The notes under the pieces: generated by a model
The model's database searches: none
What the model saw: the letters and a program-made list of their open reading frames with translations, nothing else
What the model was told of the DNA's origin: nothing
Translations under genes and position numbers: made by a program
Assembly (NCBI GenBank): GCA_913046125.1
Contig: CAJWRL010000043.1
Location: 1 to 7,368 of the forward strand
Source of the DNA: an uncultured Gammaproteobacteria bacterium
GTDB lineage: Bacteria > Pseudomonadota > Gammaproteobacteria > GCA-002705445 > GCA-002716945
Length of the DNA stretch: 7,368 nucleotides
Direction: 5' to 3'
Shown: positions 1 to 5,933 of the stretch, one piece after another
How positions within the stretch are numbered: the stretch's first letter is position 1
Layout: each line of letters opens with the position of its first letter

Positions 1-75
1 TCTCAGGGTTTAATGACAGGTAAGTCAGCAAAAGAAAAGAAATGTGGAGGAGAGATTATTTGTTATATCTCGTAG
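1..75 (+). CDS. rpsH: 30S ribosomal protein S8, C-terminal end (5' truncated by window)
   Basis: Only the last 24 codons and a TAG stop are present, entering the window in frame 1. The peptide holds the S8 C-terminal pattern: Gly-Leu-Met-Thr, a Lys-rich stretch, then Cys-Gly-Gly-Glu-Ile-Ile-Cys-Tyr. S8 is a primary 16S rRNA-binding protein of the small subunit. In E. coli it also represses the spc operon by binding mRNA near rplE, a site that would lie upstream of this window. Position directly before rplF is the canonical order. The stop is 4 bases upstream of the rplF ATG. The usual family length is about 130 residues, so most of the gene is outside. The fragment is short, but motif and context together make the call secure. 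Confidence 0.93.
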   Translation, partial: SQGLMTGKSAKEKKCGGEIICYIS

Positions 76-79
76 TTGT

Positions 80-604
80 ATGTCTAAAATAGCTAGTAAA
101 CCAGTAGAATTATCATCAGACATCAAATTTAATGTCACAGACAACACTGTTTGTATCGAGGGCCCAAAGGGTAAATTAGAGTTTGTCAAGTCAGACGATG
201 TAACGATTGTACATACTGATAATCACCTAAATGTCAGTGCGAAGTCAGAATCAACAGCTATGAGCGGCACAACCCGTGCATTGCTCTCTAACATGGTCAC
301 CGGTGTATCCAAAGGCTGGGAGAAAAAACTTTTACTTGTAGGAGTTGGTTATAGAGCTAAAGCTGATAAGCTAAAACTAGAATTAGTCGTAGGATATTCT
401 CATCCCGTTAACTTTGAGATACCAGATGGTATTGCAATAGATACCCCCTCGCAAACCGAAATTGTTATTTCCGGTATAGATAAGCAAAAAGTTGGACAAG
501 TAGCTGCAGATATCAGATCAGTAAGGCCGCCTGAACCATATAAGGGTAAAGGAATAAAGTATGCAGATGAACAAATAGTCAAAAAAGAGGCTAAGAAAAA
601 ATAA
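80..604 (+). CDS. rplF: 50S ribosomal protein L6
   Basis: L6 binds 23S rRNA near the sarcin-ricin loop and the factor-binding region of the large subunit. The product is 174 residues (E. coli 177). It shows the two-domain L6 pattern: the N-terminal half ends in a Thr-Arg-Ala-Leu-Leu-x-Asn-Met stretch, followed by Leu-Val-Gly-Val-Gly-Tyr-Arg-Ala. The C-terminal half carries the family signature Pro-Glu-Pro-Tyr-Lys-Gly-Lys-Gly-Ile-Lys-Tyr near residues 152-162, then a basic Lys-rich tail. I chose the ATG at 80 because it gives the family-typical Met-Ser-Lys start. An in-frame ATG at 44 would add 12 residues inside rpsH with no L6 similarity. No Shine-Dalgarno is placed well for position 80, so translation probably follows from rpsH termination 4 bases upstream. 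The TAA stop shares its last A with the rplR ATG. Confidence 0.97.
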   Translation: MSKIASKPVELSSDIKFNVTDNTVCIEGPKGKLEFVKSDDVTIVHTDNHLNVSAKSESTAMSGTTRALLSNMVTGVSKGWEKKLLLVGVGYRAKADKLKLELVVGYSHPVNFEIPDGIAIDTPSQTEIVISGIDKQKVGQVAADIRSVRPPEPYKGKGIKYADEQIVKKEAKKK

Positions 605-963
605 TGAAATTAACTATCAGAAATAAAAATGAGCAAAGGTTGAGAAGAGCTGCTAAGACCAGATCGAAAATTTCTGATTCAGGTAACCACAGAATCAGCA
701 TTCATAGATCAATTCAGCATATATATCTTCAGTTGATTACACCTAATGGCGATAAAGTAATCACTACTATATCGACTAATCAGAAGGACAACAAAACTAA
801 GGCTAATAATATTAAGACTGCAACAGATATTGGTATTAAAATGGCTGATTATATTAAAAAAGCTAAAATTACTAATGTCGCTTTTGATCGTTCAGGGTAT
901 CGCTACCATGGCAGAGTGAAAGCAGTTGCTGAGGCATTAAGAGATAAAGGAGTAAAAATATAA
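604..963 (+). CDS. rplR: 50S ribosomal protein L18
   Basis: L18 binds 5S rRNA and joins it, with L5 and L25, to the central protuberance of the large subunit. The product is 119 residues (E. coli 117). The N-terminus is Arg/Lys-rich. The conserved C-terminal block Val-Ala-Phe-Asp-Arg-Ser-Gly-Tyr, then Tyr-His-Gly-Arg-Val-Lys-Ala, is intact near residues 93-107. The ATG overlaps the rplF stop as TAATG. A purine-rich AAGAGG at 585-590 is 13 bases upstream, rather far for efficient initiation, so reinitiation by ribosomes finishing rplF is likely. The stop again overlaps the next gene by one base. The middle segment (Thr-Asn-Gln-Lys-Asp-Asn-Lys) is rich in Lys, Asn and Thr, as expected of an AT-rich genome. 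Confidence 0.97.
   Translation: MKLTIRNKNEQRLRRAAKTRSKISDSGNHRISIHRSIQHIYLQLITPNGDKVITTISTNQKDNKTKANNIKTATDIGIKMADYIKKAKITNVAFDRSGYRYHGRVKAVAEALRDKGVKI
947..952 (+). promoter_or_regulatory. Shine-Dalgarno of rpsE
   Basis: AAGGAG lies inside the last codons of rplR, 10 bases before the rpsE ATG. It is one of the few clear Shine-Dalgarno sequences in the window and supports the ATG at 963 as the rpsE start. Confidence 0.7.
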
Positions 964-1454
964 TGGCGACCGAAGAGAGAAATTCAGATTATATAGAAAA
1001 ATTAGTTGCCGTTAATCGTGTAGCTAAAGTTGTAAAAGGTGGCCGACAATTTGGTTTTACGGCATTAACAGTCGTAGGTGATGGACATGGCAGAGTAGGC
1101 TATGGTTATGGCAAAGCCAAAGAAGTGCCTGTAGCAATTCAAAAAGCCATGGAGAAGGCAAAGAAAAGTATGGTATCAGTTTCTTTAAAAAAAGGAACGT
1201 TGCATCATGCCATTACTTTTGAACATGGTTCTGCAAAAGTATACATGCAGCCAGCTGGAGAAGGTACCGGAGTAATAGCTGGCGGAGCTATGCGCGCTGT
1301 ATTTGAAGCAACCGGGATACATAATGTTCTCGCAAAAAGCATAGGATCAACTAACCCTATCAATGTTGTTAAAGCAACAGTTAAAGGTCTTGAATCAATG
1401 TATTACCCAGCACAAGTAGCGTTGAAGAGAGGAAAGAAAACAAGCGAGTTATAA
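963..1454 (+). CDS. rpsE: 30S ribosomal protein S5
   Basis: S5 sits at the mRNA entry side of the small subunit. It contributes to decoding accuracy and helicase activity with S3 and S4, and in E. coli its N-terminal loop forms part of the spectinomycin-sensitive site. The product is 163 residues (E. coli 167). The N-terminal double-stranded-RNA-binding-like domain holds Val-Asn-Arg-Val-Ala-Lys-Val-Val-Lys-Gly-Gly-Arg (residues about 17-28) and Val-Gly-Asp-Gly-His-Gly-Arg-Val-Gly-Tyr-Gly. The C-terminal domain holds Gly-Glu-Gly-Thr-Gly-Val-Ile-Ala-Gly-Gly-Ala-Met-Arg and Gly-Ser-Thr-Asn-Pro-Ile-Asn-Val-Val. The spectinomycin-loop residues look wild type. The start is set by the Shine-Dalgarno at 947-952 and by the TAATG overlap with rplR. 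The next gene begins 8 bases after the stop. Confidence 0.98.
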   Translation: MATEERNSDYIEKLVAVNRVAKVVKGGRQFGFTALTVVGDGHGRVGYGYGKAKEVPVAIQKAMEKAKKSMVSVSLKKGTLHHAITFEHGSAKVYMQPAGEGTGVIAGGAMRAVFEATGIHNVLAKSIGSTNPINVVKATVKGLESMYYPAQVALKRGKKTSEL

Positions 1455-1462
1455 TATAAGTT

Positions 1463-1648
1463 ATGAGTAAAATTAAAGTTTCACAAAAATTGAGTTTGAT
1501 TGGCAAAACAAAAAAACAGATTGCATGTATCAAAGGTTTAGGGCTAAAAAGAGTTAGCGATACTAAGATTTTAGACGCTACTCCAGAAAATCTTGGAATG
1601 ATAAATATTGTCAAACATATGCTTAATGTTGAGAGTATTGAAGAGTAA
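1463..1648 (+). CDS. rpmD: 50S ribosomal protein L30
   Basis: L30 is a small large-subunit protein that contacts 23S rRNA domain II and the 5S region. The product is 61 residues, close to the 58-60 of most bacterial L30. The single ferredoxin-like fold is recognisable from Ile-Lys-Val-Ser-Gln at the start, Lys-Gly-Leu-Gly-Leu-Lys-Arg-Val in the middle and Thr-Pro-Glu-Asn-Leu-Gly-Met-Ile-Asn near residues 40-48. It lies between rpsE and rplO as in E. coli, 8 bases after rpsE and 4 before rplO. No good Shine-Dalgarno precedes the ATG, so coupling to rpsE is likely. L30 is lost in some bacterial lineages but is present and intact here. Confidence 0.96.
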   Translation: MSKIKVSQKLSLIGKTKKQIACIKGLGLKRVSDTKILDATPENLGMINIVKHMLNVESIEE

Positions 1649-1652
1649 AGTA

Positions 1653-2060
1653 ATGTTAAATGAGATTAAATTAAAGAAAGGATCTAAGCACACAAAAAAA
1701 AGAGTGGGCAGAGGTATAGCGTCTGGGACTGGTAAAACTTGCGGACGTGGTCATAAAGGGCAAAAGTCTCGCACTGGCGGTAAAGTTCAAATTGGATTCG
1801 AAGGGGGACAAATGCCTTTACAAAGAAGACTACCTAAGGTTGGATTTTCTTCTCGAAAAAATATTAATACTGTTGAACTGAAATACGATTATTTAGACAA
1901 AATCAAAGAAACGGAGATCACTATTAATTTATTAAAAAAACATAATCTTGTGAGTAACAAAGCCAAGAAAGTAAAACTAATTGGACCGGTGACTATCTCA
2001 TCAAAGAAAAAATTAGTTGACTTAGTTGCTACAAAATCAGTCACGGAGTTCATCAAGTAA
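1653..2060 (+). CDS. rplO: 50S ribosomal protein L15
   Basis: L15 is a late-assembly protein of the large subunit with a long basic N-terminal extension reaching into 23S rRNA. The product is 135 residues, against 144 in E. coli. The N-terminal half is strongly conserved: Gly-Arg-Gly-Ile-Ala-Ser-Gly-Thr-Gly-Lys-Thr, Gly-Arg-Gly-His-Lys-Gly-Gln-Lys-Ser-Arg, and Gly-Phe-Glu-Gly-Gly-Gln-Met-Pro-Leu-Gln-Arg-Arg-Leu-Pro-Lys. The C-terminal third diverges and ends in Phe-Ile-Lys without the usual Ala-Gly-Gly tail. The ATG at 1653 is chosen because the protein then starts Met-Leu-Asn-Glu-Ile-Lys-Leu. An in-frame ATG at 1608 would overlap rpmD by 41 bases and add 15 unrelated residues. The stop overlaps the secY ATG as TAATG. 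Confidence 0.96.
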   Translation: MLNEIKLKKGSKHTKKRVGRGIASGTGKTCGRGHKGQKSRTGGKVQIGFEGGQMPLQRRLPKVGFSSRKNINTVELKYDYLDKIKETEITINLLKKHNLVSNKAKKVKLIGPVTISSKKKLVDLVATKSVTEFIK

Positions 2061-3409
2061 TGTCAAGATCTGCATCAAGTATGTCTTCCAATCTTGGAGG
2101 TTTAACAAAATCATCAGAATTACGGCAAAGAATATTTTTTGTTATTTTCGCATTAATTATTTTTAGATTAGGTAGCTTTATAACTCTCCCAGGCATTGAC
2201 CCGGCAGTAATGAGTTTTTTATTCGAACAACAAAGAGGCAGTATTCTCGATATGTTCAATATGTTCTCTGGGGGATCATTGTCCAGAATGTCCATATTTG
2301 CACTTGGTGTTATGCCTTATATTTCTGCGTCTATCATTATACAAATGATGACACATATTTACGCGCCATTAATTCAGTTGAGAAAAGAGGGTGAGAGAGG
2401 AAGGAAAACAATCACCAAATATACTCGTTATTTCACATTAGTCCTTGCACTTCTTCAATCAATGGGAGTGATGAATGCATTAATGAATCAAAACACATCA
2501 ACAACTACATTAGTTCTTGATCCTGGATTAGGTTTTTTCATAACAGGAGTTGTCACACTGGTCACAGGTACGATGTTTTTAATCTGGCTTGGTGAACAGA
2601 TCACAGAGCGTGGCGTTGGAAATGGCATTTCAATAATAATTTTCGCTGGTATTGTTGCAGGCCTGCCCTCCGCAATTGGTGGGACCATTGAGCTTGCAAG
2701 AAATGGTGAGATACAGAATTTTAGCGTCATACTCATATTTTTATTAGCTATAGTGATTACTGCGTTTGTTGTGTATATCGAACGAGGTCAAAGGAAGATA
2801 CCAATCAACTATGCTAGAAAAATGCAAGGTAGAAAGATGTATGCAGCACAAAGCAGCTTTCTCCCATTAAAGTTGAACATGGCTGGCGTAATACCGCCAA
2901 TATTTGCTTCGGCAATTATTTTATTTCCTGCTACTATAGCAAGTTGGTCAGGTTCCGGATCACCTGATAGTATCGTCCAAAAGATCGCGATGACTCTATC
3001 TCCAGGTCAACCGCCATATATAATGTTGTATGCGCTTGCTATAATTTTCTTCTGTTTTTTCTACACAGCCCTAGTTTTCAATCCAAGGGAGACAGCTGAT
3101 AATCTTAAAAAATCAGGAGCTTTCATTCCTGGAATTAGACCTGGAGACCAGACAGCAAATTATATTGATGGAATTACTACTAAACTCACAACTGTCGGCG
3201 CTATGTATATAACTGCAGTATGTTTGTTGCCAGAATTTTTAATACTGTATTTTAATGTACCATTTTACTTTGGAGGAACATCATTACTAATAGTTGTAGT
3301 TGTTGTAATGGATTTGATGGCACAAGTTCAATCACATTTATTATCTCAACAATATGAAGGGATGATGAAGAAAGCTAACCTCAGAGGTATTGGAGGAGGA
3401 ATGAGATGA
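2060..3409 (+). CDS. secY: Protein translocase channel subunit SecY
   Basis: SecY is the inner-membrane channel of the SecYEG translocon. It passes unfolded proteins driven by SecA, and inserts membrane proteins from the ribosome-SRP route. The product is 449 residues (E. coli 443). Ten hydrophobic segments can be placed at about 23-42, 76-97, 121-140, 155-176, 187-205, 221-240, 272-294, 319-339, 372-391 and 397-418. The plug region lies between the first two. Conserved cytosolic loops are present: Arg-Lys-Met-Gln-Gly-Arg-Lys-Met-Tyr near 253-261, and Lys-Lys-Ser-Gly-Ala-Phe-Ile-Pro-Gly-Ile-Arg-Pro-Gly near 350-362, whose Arg360 matches the functionally important E. coli Arg357. GGAG at 2045-2048 is a plausible Shine-Dalgarno, and the start overlaps the rplO stop. 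The C-terminus ends Gly-Ile-Gly-Gly-Gly-Met-Arg, codons that double as the rpmJ ribosome-binding site. Confidence 0.98.
   Translation: MSRSASSMSSNLGGLTKSSELRQRIFFVIFALIIFRLGSFITLPGIDPAVMSFLFEQQRGSILDMFNMFSGGSLSRMSIFALGVMPYISASIIIQMMTHIYAPLIQLRKEGERGRKTITKYTRYFTLVLALLQSMGVMNALMNQNTSTTTLVLDPGLGFFITGVVTLVTGTMFLIWLGEQITERGVGNGISIIIFAGIVAGLPSAIGGTIELARNGEIQNFSVILIFLLAIVITAFVVYIERGQRKIPINYARKMQGRKMYAAQSSFLPLKLNMAGVIPPIFASAIILFPATIASWSGSGSPDSIVQKIAMTLSPGQPPYIMLYALAIIFFCFFYTALVFNPRETADNLKKSGAFIPGIRPGDQTANYIDGITTKLTTVGAMYITAVCLLPEFLILYFNVPFYFGGTSLLIVVVVVMDLMAQVQSHLLSQQYEGMMKKANLRGIGGGMR
3394..3399 (+). promoter_or_regulatory. Shine-Dalgarno of rpmJ inside secY
   Basis: AGGAGG, a full match to the anti-Shine-Dalgarno core, lies 6 bases before the rpmJ ATG. 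It is made by the consecutive Gly codons GGA GGA GGA of the SecY C-terminus. It is the strongest ribosome-binding site in the window and fixes the start of rpmJ at 3406. Confidence 0.85.
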
Positions 3410-3519
3410 AGGTAAGGGCATCTGTGAAGAAACTGTGTAGAAATTGTAGGATTATTAGAAGGAATCGTGTGATAAGAGTCATATGTAAAGATCCCAGACA
3501 TAAACAAAGACAAGGATGA
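3406..3519 (+). CDS. rpmJ: 50S ribosomal protein L36 (zinc-binding form)
   Basis: L36 is the smallest large-subunit protein and stabilises 23S rRNA near the base of the stalk. The reading frame encodes 37 residues starting Met-Lys-Val-Arg-Ala-Ser-Val-Lys-Lys-Leu-Cys and ending Lys-Gln-Arg-Gln-Gly, nearly identical to E. coli RpmJ (38 residues). The zinc ligands are all present: Cys11, Cys14, Cys27 and His32 in a C-x2-C-x12-C-x4-H arrangement. This is therefore the zinc-dependent form rather than the Cys-less paralogue made under zinc starvation. Its ATG overlaps the secY TGA as ATGA, and a perfect Shine-Dalgarno precedes it. It is one residue shorter than E. coli L36, in the segment between Cys27 and His32. 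It closes the spc part of the cluster. Confidence 0.97.
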   Translation: MKVRASVKKLCRNCRIIRRNRVIRVICKDPRHKQRQG

Positions 3520-3527
3520 GATATTAG

Positions 3528-3556
3528 TTGTATTAGAGACCAATGAACTATAGAAT
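3528..3556 (+). promoter_or_regulatory. Candidate sigma-70-type promoter of the alpha operon
   Basis: In the 55-base gap between rpmJ and rpsM, TTGTAT (3528-3533) and TAGAAT (3551-3556) are separated by 17 bases. The -10 matches the TATAAT consensus at 5 of 6 positions and the -35 matches TTGACA at 3 of 6. Initiation would fall near 3563, leaving a leader of only about 12 bases before the rpsM ATG. E. coli has a separate promoter before rpsM, so the position is sensible. In AT-rich DNA such a match can arise by chance, and readthrough from the spc operon could serve alone. Confidence 0.3.
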
Positions 3557-3574
3557 TTACGCTCAGAGATAAAA

Positions 3575-3934
3575 ATGGCAAGAATATCAGGAATAAATTT
3601 ACCAAATCATAAGCATATATGGGTAGCTTTAACCTCTATTTATGGTATTGGTGATACGCGTGCTAAGCACATATGTGACAAAGTTGGTATCGAGGCTACA
3701 AAAAAGGTAAAAGATTTAGAAGAAAAAGATTTAGAAAGTATCCGCCAATTCATAGACGATTATCAGCTCGAGGGCGATCTTAGAAGAGAAAACTCGATGA
3801 ACATTAAGAGACTTATGGATGTAGGTTCATATAGAGGAATCAGACACAGAAAGGGCTTACCCTTGCGAGGCCAAAAAACAAAAAATAACAGCAGAACCCG
3901 TAAAGGTCCTAGAAAATTACTTAAAGCAAAATAA
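3575..3934 (+). CDS. rpsM: 30S ribosomal protein S13
   Basis: S13 lies in the head of the small subunit and contacts the P-site tRNA and the large subunit through bridges B1a and B1b. The product is 119 residues (E. coli 118). It has the N-terminal Met-Ala-Arg-Ile-Ser-Gly-Ile-Asn-Leu-Pro start and a helix-two-turn-helix segment with Ser-Ile-Tyr-Gly-Ile-Gly. The signature Gly-Ser-Tyr-Arg-Gly-Ile-Arg-His-Arg-Lys-Gly-Leu-Pro spans about 86-98. A basic C-terminal tail (Arg-Thr-Arg-Lys-Gly-Pro-Arg-Lys) reaches toward the tRNA. It is the first gene of the alpha operon, 55 bases after rpmJ. Only a weak purine stretch (AGAGA) precedes the ATG. The stop lies one base before rpsK. Confidence 0.98.
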   Translation: MARISGINLPNHKHIWVALTSIYGIGDTRAKHICDKVGIEATKKVKDLEEKDLESIRQFIDDYQLEGDLRRENSMNIKRLMDVGSYRGIRHRKGLPLRGQKTKNNSRTRKGPRKLLKAK

Positions 3935-3935
3935 T

Positions 3936-4319
3936 ATGGTAGAAAAATCAAAGAAGAAAAAAGTCAAAAAAGTTGTCAATGAAGGCGTTGCTCATATTAA
4001 TGCGTCCTTCAACAATACAATTGTAACTATCACAGATAAACAAGGTAACACACTTGCTTGGGCAACATCTGGTGGCTCAGGCTTCAGAGGTTCCAGAAAG
4101 AGCACACCTTTTGCAGCACAGATTGCAGCTGAAAAGGCAGGCCAAAAAGCAACTGTATTTGGACTCAAGAGTTTAGAAGTTCTGGTTAAAGGACCCGGCC
4201 CCGGAAGAGATTCCGCTGTGAGAGCGCTCAATAATGTGGGTTATAAAATTACAAATATCAAAGATATCACTCCGTTACCACATAATGGTTGCAGACCACC
4301 CAAGAAGAGAAGAGTTTAA
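3936..4319 (+). CDS. rpsK: 30S ribosomal protein S11
   Basis: S11 is in the platform of the small subunit near the 3' end of 16S rRNA, next to S18 and S21. The product is 127 residues (E. coli 129). After a Lys-rich N-terminus it shows Gly-Val-Ala-His-Ile-Asn-Ala-Ser-Phe-Asn-Asn-Thr, then Ser-Gly-Gly-Ser-Gly-Phe-Arg-Gly-Ser-Arg-Lys-Ser-Thr-Pro, Val-Lys-Gly-Pro-Gly-Pro-Gly-Arg, and the C-terminal Pro-His-Asn-Gly-Cys-Arg-Pro-Pro-Lys-Lys-Arg-Arg-Val. Asn117-Gly118 matches the site in E. coli S11 reported to carry isoaspartate. No Shine-Dalgarno is apparent and the gene starts one base after the rpsM stop, so it is probably coupled. The stop overlaps rpsD as TAATG. Confidence 0.98.
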   Translation: MVEKSKKKKVKKVVNEGVAHINASFNNTIVTITDKQGNTLAWATSGGSGFRGSRKSTPFAAQIAAEKAGQKATVFGLKSLEVLVKGPGPGRDSAVRALNNVGYKITNIKDITPLPHNGCRPPKKRRV

Positions 4320-4939
4320 TGGCAAAATATACTGGTTCAAAATGTAAACTGATGAGACGAGAGGGTACTGATTTATATTTAAAGTCTGGATCCCGAGCTT
4401 TAGATACTAAATGTAATCTTGAGAGAAAGCCTGGCATTGTCGGCGAAAGAAGAGAGAAGCTATCTGATTATGCTCTTCAGCTTAGAGAGAAACAAAAAGT
4501 CAAAAGATTATATGGTATTCTAGAAAAACAGTTTAGAAATTATTATAAAAAGTCAGCAAGTAAGAAGGGTTCAACTGGTGAAAATCTTCTCACCTTCTTA
4601 GAATCTCGATTGGACAATGTTGTATACAGATCGGGTTTTGGTTCAACAAGAGCCGAATCTAGACAATTAGTCAATCACAAAAATATCGAAGTAAATGGTA
4701 ATGTAATAAACATTCCATCATATCAAGTTCAAGTAACTGACAAAATTTCAGTTAGAAGCAAATGTAAAGATCAGCCTAGGATTCAATTTGCTATGTCTGT
4801 GGCTGAAACACGTAACCCGAGCGATTGGATTGATGTGGATTCTAAAAATCTCACGGCGACATACTTAAGAATCCCTGAGCGATCTGAACTTCCGAAAGAG
4901 ATCAATGAATCGCTGATCGTAGAATTATACTCAAAATAG
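4319..4939 (+). CDS. rpsD: 30S ribosomal protein S4
   Basis: S4 is a primary 16S rRNA-binding protein that nucleates 5'-domain assembly and influences decoding fidelity at the S4-S5 interface. In E. coli it also represses the alpha operon. The product is 206 residues, equal to E. coli S4. The N-terminal region holds Arg-Arg-Glu-Gly-Thr-Asp-Leu and Leu-Arg-Glu-Lys-Gln-Lys-Val. The S4 RNA-binding domain begins around residue 97 with Arg-Leu-Asp-Asn-Val-Val-Tyr-Arg. The end is Leu-Ile-Val-Glu-Leu-Tyr-Ser-Lys. Cys9 and Cys32 do not make the four-Cys zinc motif, so this is the zinc-free form. The ATG at 4319 is chosen for the Met-Ala-Lys-Tyr start. An in-frame ATG at 4289 lies inside rpsK. The stop is TAG. 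Confidence 0.98.
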   Translation: MAKYTGSKCKLMRREGTDLYLKSGSRALDTKCNLERKPGIVGERREKLSDYALQLREKQKVKRLYGILEKQFRNYYKKSASKKGSTGENLLTFLESRLDNVVYRSGFGSTRAESRQLVNHKNIEVNGNVINIPSYQVQVTDKISVRSKCKDQPRIQFAMSVAETRNPSDWIDVDSKNLTATYLRIPERSELPKEINESLIVELYSK

Positions 4940-4949
4940 CAGGTAACTT

Positions 4950-5933
4950 ATGAAAGCAATCACATTTTTAAAACCAAACTTAGTTGATATTGAGATGATA
5001 TCTGATTCAAAATCAAAGATAGTAATACAACCATTGGAGAGGGGTTTTGGCCATACTTTGGGAAATGCACTTAGAAGAGTATTATTGTCATCAATGCCCG
5101 GCAGTGCAGTAACGGAAGTTTCTATAGACAACATACTCCATGAGTATAGTACTATTGACGGTGTACAGGAAGATGTTCTAGAAATAATACTCAACATAAA
5201 AAAATTAGCTCTAGTTCTTCATGAAAAAGATAAAATTGAGGTTGTTCTTCGTAAAAAAGGCAAAGGTCCGGTACTAGCATCAGACATAGAGGATCATCCA
5301 AACCTAGAAATTAAGAATCCGGATTTTTGTTTAGCTAACATTACGAATGATCAAACTGAATTAGTAATTAATTTAAGTATATCTCAAGGAAAAGGGTACC
5401 AGCCAGCTACTAAGCGAAAGTTCAATGAACTAGAAGATCTTGGTATTGGTAAAATGCAGGTTGACGCATCTTTCACTCCAGTAGAAAAAGTATCTTATAG
5501 TGTGGATAACGCCAGGGTGAAACAAAAAGCCGATTTAGATAAATTAATTATAGAGCTTGAGACAAATAGTACAATTAACCCAGAAGATGCTATTAGAACT
5601 GCTGGTAAGATTTTAAGAGAACAGCTTGAGGTGTTTAGTCACCTAGAAATCAAAGACGATACCCAAGATGAGGTTGATGAACATCACATTGATCCAGTTT
5701 TACTGAGACCTGTTGATGATCTTGAATTAACTGTTAGATCTGCTAATTGTCTAAAAGCAGAAAATATTCATTATATTGGTGATTTGGTTCAAAGAAGTGA
5801 AAACGAGCTTCTCAAAACTCCTAATCTCGGAAAAAAATCTCTTACAGAAATAAAAGATGTTTTATCAACACATAGTTTATCGCTTGGTCAAATTATTGAA
5901 GATTGGCCTCCAAAAAGCATTGAAAAAAGATAA
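4950..5933 (+). CDS. rpoA: DNA-directed RNA polymerase alpha subunit
   Basis: The alpha subunit dimerises to nucleate RNA polymerase assembly, and its C-terminal domain binds UP elements and activators. The product is 327 residues (E. coli 329). The N-terminal domain (about 1-230) holds Glu-Arg-Gly-Phe-Gly-His-Thr-Leu-Gly-Asn-Ala-Leu-Arg-Arg, whose Arg43 matches E. coli Arg45, needed for assembly. An acidic linker follows (about 235-248). The C-terminal domain holds Thr-Val-Arg-Ser-Ala-Asn-Cys-Leu-Lys. Arg263 matches E. coli Arg265, the main UP-element contact, and Asn266, Lys296 and Ser297 are also kept, so DNA binding should be intact. AGGT at 4941-4944 is a modest Shine-Dalgarno 5 bases before the ATG. 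It is 10 bases after rpsD and overlaps rplQ by one base. Confidence 0.99.
   Translation: MKAITFLKPNLVDIEMISDSKSKIVIQPLERGFGHTLGNALRRVLLSSMPGSAVTEVSIDNILHEYSTIDGVQEDVLEIILNIKKLALVLHEKDKIEVVLRKKGKGPVLASDIEDHPNLEIKNPDFCLANITNDQTELVINLSISQGKGYQPATKRKFNELEDLGIGKMQVDASFTPVEKVSYSVDNARVKQKADLDKLIIELETNSTINPEDAIRTAGKILREQLEVFSHLEIKDDTQDEVDEHHIDPVLLRPVDDLELTVRSANCLKAENIHYIGDLVQRSENELLKTPNLGKKSLTEIKDVLSTHSLSLGQIIEDWPPKSIEKR

Noticed and set aside
44..79. Upstream in-frame ATG extending rplF by 12 residues
   Set aside because: The extension lies inside rpsH, has no L6 similarity, and the ATG has no Shine-Dalgarno in front. The ATG at 80 gives the normal L6 N-terminus.
60..92. Ten-codon TTG-started frame after the GGAGGAGAG run, considered as a leader peptide
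   Set aside because: It has no supporting feature, overlaps rpsH and rplF, and is the length expected by chance.
1608..1652. Upstream in-frame ATG extending rplO
   Set aside because: It would overlap rpmD by 41 bases and add residues absent from L15 proteins.
3292..3310. Short GTT/GTA repeat
   Set aside because: It is the run of Val codons in the tenth membrane segment of SecY, not a separate repeat element.
3346..3605. Minus-strand open frames opposite the secY end, rpmJ and the rpsM start
   Set aside because: They are antisense to clearly conserved genes, lack ribosome-binding sites and have no recognisable protein features. The same holds for the other minus-strand frames before 6289.
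4190..4206. GC-rich CCGG repeat that might be a hairpin terminator
   Set aside because: It encodes the invariant Gly-Pro-Gly-Pro-Gly-Arg of S11, and no U-run follows.
4289..4318. Upstream in-frame ATG extending rpsD
   Set aside because: It lies inside the conserved rpsK C-terminus. The Met-Ala-Lys-Tyr start at 4319 matches S4.
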